Shown: positions 57,929 through 64,000 of the stretch, piece after piece
How positions within the stretch are numbered: the stretch's first letter is position 1
Layout of the letters: each line of letters begins with the position of its first letter
Assembly (NCBI GenBank): GCA_029204225.1
Contig: CM055094.1
Coordinates: 21,872,657 to 21,936,656, forward strand
From: Diphasiastrum complanatum
Lineage: Eukaryota > Streptophyta > Lycopodiopsida > Lycopodiales > Lycopodiaceae
Length of the DNA: 64,000 bases
Reading direction: 5' to 3'
The notes under the pieces: generated by a model
Seen by the model: only the letters and a program-made list of their open reading frames with translations
Told to the model about the DNA's origin: nothing
Database searches by the model: none
Made by a program: the position numbers and the translations under genes

Positions 57929-58590
57929 CATGGTATTAGAGCTATGTTATAGAATTCAGATCAAAGTTTGATATGAATAAGAGCATTCATTGTCAAAAAA
58001 ATTTATTCGTTCGATTTTTATCAAAACAATGTTATGCAATTTTTCTCAAATCATATATCTACTCACAGTTTTAGATTGAAAATTCATTGGGTTTGATTTC
58101 TATCAAGACTACCATTTTGCAACTTACTCACTATTAGTCAATTCTACAATTGAGTCGACATCATCAAAGTGATCTTTCATTGAAAAGTTTGATGGTCATA
58201 ATTATCACATGTGGAAGTTCAAGATGAAGTTATTTTACTAACCAAAGAGTGATGGGATGTCGTTGAAGGCACAAAGCGTTAACATTGTATTGAGGAGATT
58301 GTAGTTACAACATGGAGACAAAAGAATGGAAATGTTTTTGCACTCATAACTCTCAATATAAAAAATTCTTAGGCCAATCATATAATGTCAACTACAACCT
58401 CCAAGGAAGCATGATATATTTTAAGCACACTTCATAACATTAAAGATGTGACTTTCAAGCTTTATTTAAGAAATAATTTTTTCTCATTCAAAAATGACTG
58501 ATGGAGATTCTCTTACAAATCATTTAAATAGTATGTCATAGGCTATCTCCACAATATAGCGGTCCATATATGGCTATAAAGAAAATCAAC
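57929..58590 (+). mobile_element. Copia 5' remnant (primer site and gag)
   Basis: TGGTATTAGAGC (57929-57940) is a slightly altered plant Copia primer site. Gag words follow: EKFDGHNYHMWKFKMKLFY (about 58175-58240), then FKLYLRNNFFSF and GDSLTNHLN. It is broken, with many breaks. Confidence 0.65.
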
Positions 58591-58599
58591 TGAGTCATT

Positions 58600-58930
58600 T
58601 ATTAGCTAGATCTTCCGATTGGAGTTGGGTTCATCTTGTTTTTCATGTAAGTCATTTGAAAGAGCAACTTAGTTAAAAGGATTTTCTAATTTCGGAAGGT
58701 GAACTGGTTGACTTGGAGGATCTGACTACCTTTGTGGCAAATGTGCCAAAGAAGGTTATTGACGTTCGTCAATACCAGTTGAGAAATCGTTTGGTTTTAG
58801 AATTTCTAGTACGTTGGAAAGGCATGTCACATGAGGAGGACACTTGGGAGATGGAAGACTACTTAAGACTAAACTTCCCTGGCTTGCTCCCTTAAGGAGG
58901 AGGTTCTTAAAAGGGAAGAGTGGGGGGCAA
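58600..58930 (+). mobile_element. Chromovirus (Gypsy) integrase tail with chromodomain
   Basis: VHLVFHVSHLKEQLS precedes a chromodomain read from 58713: KKVIDVRQYQLRNRLVLEF, LVRWKGMSHEEDTWEME, DYLRLNFPGLLP. The aromatic-rich RWKG..E.TWE pattern is diagnostic. Chromodomains of such integrases steer insertion to marked chromatin. A GGGAAGAGTGGGGGGCAA purine tract follows, then TGCTATG, which should be the 3' LTR start (58931). It is broken; upstream domains are missing. Confidence 0.85.
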
Positions 58931-59289
58931 TGCTATGTATCCATAAGGGCACATAACAAGTTACCTGAGGTGATGCATGGTCTCATTTATGAGATAGAAC
59001 GTTGTTCTGGAGCTACAGTTCTTTTGGGTTCCATGTTTCAATATCCTATTGGCATGAGGCGGGATCCATTTGTTATGGACCCGCATCAGTGTGCACAACT
59101 GACGACTGACGTGTGCCATGCGTGATCTCTATGGTAAGAGATGATGTGGATCTCCATGAGCTTGTCATTCATTCTCTACTAGAGAATGAAGAGCTCTTCT
59201 ATTGGTGGTCAGGTCAAGATGTTAATCTAGGCCTCAAGAGAGCCTCAATGCACGGGGGAGAGGTGGTAGTACCTCAGTGGATGGGCAAA
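58931..59289 (+). repeat. Probable 3' LTR of chromovirus remnant
   Basis: Starts TGCTATGTATCC after the purine tract and runs to the next element. No partner LTR is present, so the right end is uncertain. Confidence 0.5.
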
Positions 59290-60045
59290 TGACGTGACAC
59301 GAAAAACGTCGCGAAACTTTCGCGACCGTCACGCTCCAAAGAGTACCAGCCAAGGTCATGCAAGTACCAGAAGTACAGATATCTGACCTGATGGCATGAC
59401 GTCAGCAAATACAATCTAGCTTGTGGCTAATCTGCCACTCTTGTAATTTTCTGATTAGTAGTAGATGTTTAATCACTCTAATCTAAAGGTTACATAGAGG
59501 AACTATATACTTGTTGGATGATACTTGACAAGTGATGACAGAATACACATACAGTGTAATGAAGTAGTCTGATGCTAGTAGGCAATCAAGACGAAATTAT
59601 AGAATACATGTCCGCCTGCGTGCGAAGACAATTCTGTCTAGGATCTGTACTAATCCAACTGCCCGCTAGTAAAGCGAGATGATTACTCGTGAGAGAACCG
59701 TGTTTATCCCACGCCAACGCACTGCATGAATTTGCATGCAGTTCTTGAAGAATCAGATAAGAATCAATATAGATAATTTTCTTGTTGTGTCTGATCTCGA
59801 ATGCAAATGTGTCTACTGTCATTCGTGTGTCTAAATTCTCTTGTTCATTTTAATTCCGCATCTTGGTTGAAACTATGTTGAATGCTGCATTAATTTTATA
59901 AACATAGATCAGCAGTGCCTGACTACACTCTGGAGGAACGCAGGAGCGATTCAGCAGGCAGTGTCCAGCGATCGCATCTGAACTCCATCCGAGTCGCAAG
60001 AGAGTCGTGCTTGAGTCACAGTCACGAAAGCTCTCGATTCTCATT
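59290..60045 (+). repeat. 5' LTR of short Copia
   Basis: Contains the palindromes TCGCGAAACTTTCGCGA (59309-59325) and TGACGTCA (59397-59404), and a TATATA box (59504-59509). It ends CTCTCGATTCTCATTA before the primer site. Confidence 0.82.
59397..59404 (+). promoter_or_regulatory. TGACGTCA box in LTR
   Basis: A perfect 8-bp palindrome, the core recognised by plant TGA-type bZIP factors, about 100 bp upstream of TATATA. It is kept at 61244-61251 in the other LTR. Use as an enhancer is inferred from position and conservation. Confidence 0.5.
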
Positions 60046-61139
60046 AGTGGTATCAGAGCCTACCTATCTTGTTATAGTCTGACATAGCCGAGAATCTATT
60101 AGATCTAGGAGGCCAAGCATTCAGACAATCAACCATTAGCAAGGGAACAGACTCCAAGAAGCAATGGCTTCAATCAGCAGCATGCAGAGCAAGATCTGCA
60201 CAATACTTGATTCTTTGGGATCTAACTTTCTAGCTTGAAAAGTTAAGACGTCACTCATACTCATGGGCGAGGACTCTTCCCTTGGGTGGATGGCACAAAA
60301 GAAATGCCTACGACATCAGGCAAGGAGCTACACAAATGGAGGGAGAAAAAAGACAAGGCAGTAGCCTTGTTATCATCTTCCATCGAAGATAGCCTCACAC
60401 TTGACCCGACTACACTCTCCAAAGCTAAGGAGATGTGGAATACATTGCTCACAAGATTTCAAACGAAATCAAGAAGTCAAATCATGATGCTGGAAGATCA
60501 ACTGATGAATCTATAGATGGAAAAGACCTCACTTCTTTCGTGAGAAATATGAAGGAAGCAGACCGTAGTAGCCCAATCATCCTGTGAAGCAGACTACGTA
60601 GCAGCAGCAAAGATGATCAATGAGATAATTTGGCTAAGGTAGTTCCTGGACAAATTGGGCGAAACAAGGAACGAGCCTTTGGTCTTGCAGATGGACAACA
60701 CCTCTGCAATACACCTAACGAAAGATTTTGTGTTCCATTCCAGAACAAAACACATTGCAATCAAGTACCACTTGATCAGGGATCTGATTGAAAAGAACAT
60801 GTTGTAGACCACCTTCAACATAACAAAAGACATGGTTGCTGACATCTTCACCAAAGCCCTGGACAAAGGACTCTTTGAGAGATAGAGGAGCAATCTCGGG
60901 ATCGTAAAGCTATCATGCTTTGAGAGGGAACTGAACAAACAAAACGTTTCTGACTACAAAGCTTTGCTAGCTTTCAGCCCTCTGCCTGACAAAGATGTTC
61001 GCGAACACAAAAGTCAAGAGAGACAAACATGAATGATTCATGAACACTTGACGAGAAGACACGAACACAAAACACTCGCGAACGAGAATCTTTTGTGGTC
61101 GACCGCGAGAAAGTCGGACAACAGAGACGAAATCAACGA

Positions 61140-61871
61140 CGCGACATGAAAAATGTGGCGAAACTTTCGCGACCCTCACGCTCCAAAGAGTACCAACCAA
61201 GATCATGCAAGTACCAGAAATATAGATATCTGACCTGATGGCATGACGTCAGTAGATACAATCTAGGTCGTGGCTAATTTGCCACTCTTGTAAATGTTAA
61301 ATCACTCTAATCTAAAGGTTACATAGAGGAACTATATACTTGTTGGATGATACTTGACAAGTGATGACATAATACACATACAGTGTAATGAAGTAGTCTG
61401 ATGCTAGTAAGCAATCAACACGAAATTACAGAATACACGTCCGCCTGCGTGCGAAGACAATTCTGTCTAGGATCTATACTAATCCAACTGTCCTCTAGTA
61501 AAGTGAGACGATTACTCGTGAGAGAATCGTGTTTCTCCCACACCAACGCACTGCGTGAATTTGCATGCAGTGCTTGAAGAATCAGAAAAGGATCAATATA
61601 GATGATTTTTTTGTTGTGTCTGATCTCGAATGCAAATGTGTCTACTGTCATTCGTGTGTCTGAATTCTCTTGTTCATTTTAATTCCGCATCTTGGTTGAA
61701 ACTATGTTGAATGCTGCATTAATTTTATAAACATAGATCAGCAGTGCCTGACTACACTCTGGAGGACCGTAGGAGCGATTCAGCAGGTAGTGTCCAGTGA
61801 TTGCATCTGAACTCCATCCGAGCTGCAAGAGAGTCTTGAGTCGTGGTCACAAAAGCTCTCAATTCTCATCA
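61140..61871 (+). repeat. 3' LTR of short Copia
   Basis: Matches 59295-60045. TGACGTCA at 61244-61251, TATATA at 61333-61338, ending CTCTCAATTCTCATCA. Gypsy LTR sequence follows instead of flanking host DNA. Confidence 0.82.
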
Positions 61872-62312
61872 TACGATCCATTAACACTACAATCCACAAT
61901 AGAAATAGCTTACTCTTTCTCTCTCCTCCTTTCTCTCTCATAAAAAGTCTAATAACATACAATCCCAATAACATTCAGATCCAACAATTAGCAAAAACCA
62001 AAGAAAGCATGAGAGATGGAGGAGGAAAGAAGAAGAGCAAGGACATTCATCAATCCATTTCAGAAGAGAATCAATATGCTCTATTGAAATGATAAAATGA
62101 ACATGTGTAGGAACTTGATTTGGTTCCTTTTTATAATAGAGAGGGGGACCCTAGCCTCTGAATCCTATTGGTCCATTTCTACCCCCCTAATTATTCAAAT
62201 TTAAAAAAGTGTGCGAACCATCCAATTTGGAGGGAAACCCAACTTTATTCACTAACTTGACATTTAAGCCCTGCAACATTAAAAGTCCCACAAAAAGGCC
62301 TAAAGTCCAGTA
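61872..62312 (-). repeat. Fragment of the inverted-LTR element's LTR
   Basis: The reverse complement matches about 47190-47640: words ACTTTAGGCC, AACCCAACTTTATTCACTAA, CATTGGACCAATAGG-type and GGAGAGAGAAAG occur in the same order. Neither LTR end is present. It is wedged between a Copia LTR end and Copia internal sequence. Confidence 0.8.
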
Positions 62313-64000
62313 GTCCAAGAAGAAGAAAGGCTTCAAGGACAAGAAGACAAAGGCAGAACAGCCAGTAGCTTTGCAACCACAACAGCAACAGCACAGCCAA
62401 TCATCATGCAAGACCAAGCTATTTTGCAAGTACTACAAAAGAACTAATCATGATATTAAGGACTGTCGCGTCCTCAAGCATAATGAAGTCAGGAAGAAGA
62501 TGCAGCAGCAGCAACAAGGCAACTCTGACACAGTTAGAGATTCTCAAGAAGATGAGAGAGCGCTGATGGTACAAGATCAATCCAACAGAGATGCCCATCA
62601 ATGGTATCTCGATTCAGATGCCTCTCAGCACATGACGCCATGCAAGGACCTCTTCTCTACACTCACAGCTACAAAATCAAAATACATCCTCTTTGGTGAC
62701 TCTAGTTCACATCAAGTCAAAGGCCAAGGTTCTATTCGACTACAATTCTTTGATGGCATCACTAGACAGCTTTCTATGAGTTGTTCAGATGCTAATTTAT
62801 GGCATCTGAGATTAGGACATCTAAACATGCATTCAATCTTGTATATGCATCATAACAAAATAGTCAAGGACATGAATATAAATGCTGTTACTACAGCTAA
62901 TCAATCTGTCTGTGAAAGTTGCTTACTAGGCAAACAACCTAGAACCAGATTTCCAAGAGGACAGGCCAGAAGAGCCAAGTCCATTCTGTCATTGATACAA
63001 AGTGACTTATGCGGTCCTATGAGCGTACCTTCCTTGGGTAAGGCTCTATACTTTATTACATTCATTGATGACTACTCCCGTTATGTTCATTAAAAACAAG
63101 TCAGAAGCATTCAATTGCTTCAAAGAATTCAAGCAATATGTTGAGAATCAGACTGGTCAGAAAATCAAGGTCCTACGGTCTGATTCAGGGGGAGAGTACC
63201 TATCAAATGAGATGAAGGCCTATCTGTCGTCATGTGGCATGCACCATCAGTTTACTACAAGCTATACTCCTCAACAAAATGGAGTAGCTGAGCGAAAGAA
63301 CCGCACATTGTTGGAAGCTACATGATCCATTACAGCCAATGTCCATTTACCTCAAACATTCTGGGTAGAAGCAATCTCTACGGCCTGCTATCTGCAGAAC
63401 TACTCTAGCACTAAAGCAGTTGATTCCAAGACACCGTTTGAAGCCTACTACGGATACAAACCAAGCTTGAAACATCTACATGTTTTCAAATGTCTCTGCT
63501 ATGCACAAGTGCCATCTGATCTGAGGAAGAAGCTGGACCCAGTAAGCTGTAAGAACATCTTCATCGGCTACCCAACGTTGCATAAAGCATATCGCATCTA
63601 TGATGTTGATTCAGGTCAGATCTTAGTCAGTCGTGATGTTGTCTTTCTTGAAGACAAGTATCACGATTTCAAACAGAAGCAGCCGATGCAAGAGTATGCC
63701 ACATCAGCTCCACCATCCATCGTTAGGCAATGACCTATGAATGTTCAAACAAAGGAGTTTGTCCCAACAACTCCGCTCACCATCGATGGGCCCAGACCCA
63801 TGATTGTTCAGCCACAAGATGCTATGATCCCAGTCATTCACCAAGGAGAATCATCCACTCAAGCACCTGTAGCTCAAAGGTCTGCAAGACAATGATAGCA
63901 ACTTGATCATTTTGTCCCTCAGGCATTCATCAGTCACGATGAACCTGCCACAATTGCAGAAGCTCTATCAATGCCCAATGCAGACAATTGGAAGGCTGCC
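62313..64000 (+). mobile_element. Copia gag-protease-integrase region, running off the edge
   Basis: Plus strand. A Lys/Gln-rich gag end, a knuckle region (about 62418-62465, KLFCKYYKRTNHDIKDC), protease (QWYLDSDASQHMTPCKDLF, about 62600), pre-integrase (LWHLRLGHLNMHSI, CESCLLGKQPRTRF) and integrase core (LIQSDLCGPM, FITFIDDYSRY, LRSDSGGEYLSNE, YTPQQNGVAERKNR). Then the Copia integrase end (HVFKCLCYAQVPSDLRKKLD, ILVSRDVVFLEDKY) and the start of the linker to reverse transcriptase (PNADNWKAA) at the window edge. Gag N-terminus and 5' LTR are not attached unless the LTR at 61140-61871 is its own. It is broken, with a few breaks. Confidence 0.85.

Larger units (their letters stand above)
59290..61871 (+). 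mobile_element. Short Copia copy with both LTRs
   Basis: LTR-like ends at 59290-60045 and about 61140-61871 in the same orientation, with about 5% difference by eye. A TGGTATCAGAGCC primer site lies at 60048-60060. The interior is only about 1.1 kb. It holds a gag piece (about 60286-60516; HKWREKKDKAVALLSSSIED, MWNTLLTRFQTKS) and an RNase H end (about 60560-60890; TVVAQSSCEADYVAAA, DNTSAIHLTKD, MVADIFTKALDKG). The middle of pol is absent, so it could only have moved with enzymes from a relative. It is broken and moderately old. Confidence 0.82.

Noticed and set aside
59586-61651. Two similar 78-residue minus-strand frames as a duplicated gene
   Set aside because: They are antisense frames inside the two LTR copies of the short Copia element.

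Overview
The window is repeat-dense nuclear DNA of a land plant. The evidence is the many Ty1/Copia elements primed at a TGGTATCAGAGC site (initiator-tRNA-Met type), the Ty3/Gypsy elements primed at a TGGYRCCGTTGCCGGGGA site, a chromodomain Gypsy tail, GT-AG introns and long CT/TG microsatellites. The species cannot be read from the sequence. Two uncharacterised protein families that I mainly associate with invertebrates and early-diverging eukaryotes make a non-flowering plant a reasonable guess, no more. I found no intact host gene, tRNA, rRNA or CRISPR array. Function and family names come from residue motifs read by eye, not from searches.

Layout. 1-4000: an old Gypsy integrase tail, a 100-bp CT run, a 250-bp hairpin and an AT-rich array with a period near 160 bp. 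4001-14649: a minus-strand Copia element with 701-bp LTRs and ATGAG target duplications, into which a young plus-strand Copia (6223-12379, 682-bp LTRs, CTTCA duplications) has jumped. 14655-18960: a decayed DUF7869-like coding remnant and quiet AT-rich DNA. 18964-29418: two or three broken Copia elements of related families in opposite orientations, bracketing a decayed ParB-like protein gene (about 23150-24642).

29419-38550: a 5' part of a Copia element with a long (1160 bp) LTR, a 733-bp foldback element, and a multi-exon minus-strand pseudogene of an uncharacterised family (33990-36305) with a second remnant at 37840-38340. 38549-55709: a second copy of the long LTR, split by a 16-kb block. 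The block is a minus-strand Gypsy element whose parts are in circularly permuted order. It carries an unusual extra coding region downstream of integrase and is itself invaded by a small element with inverted LTRs. 55710-64000: Copia and chromodomain-Gypsy remnants, a short Copia copy with both LTRs (59290-61871), and a Copia gag-protease-integrase region running off the right edge.

The most striking signals outside ordinary annotation are: the 10-bp palindrome CACACGTGTG, present 12 times, mostly in LTRs or 5' leaders and in two families on both sides of the primer binding site; the permuted Gypsy block inside an LTR; the inverted-LTR element at 47065-48733; the spliced two-copy pseudogene family; and an array of TTCNNGAA boxes in front of the Gypsy extra coding region.
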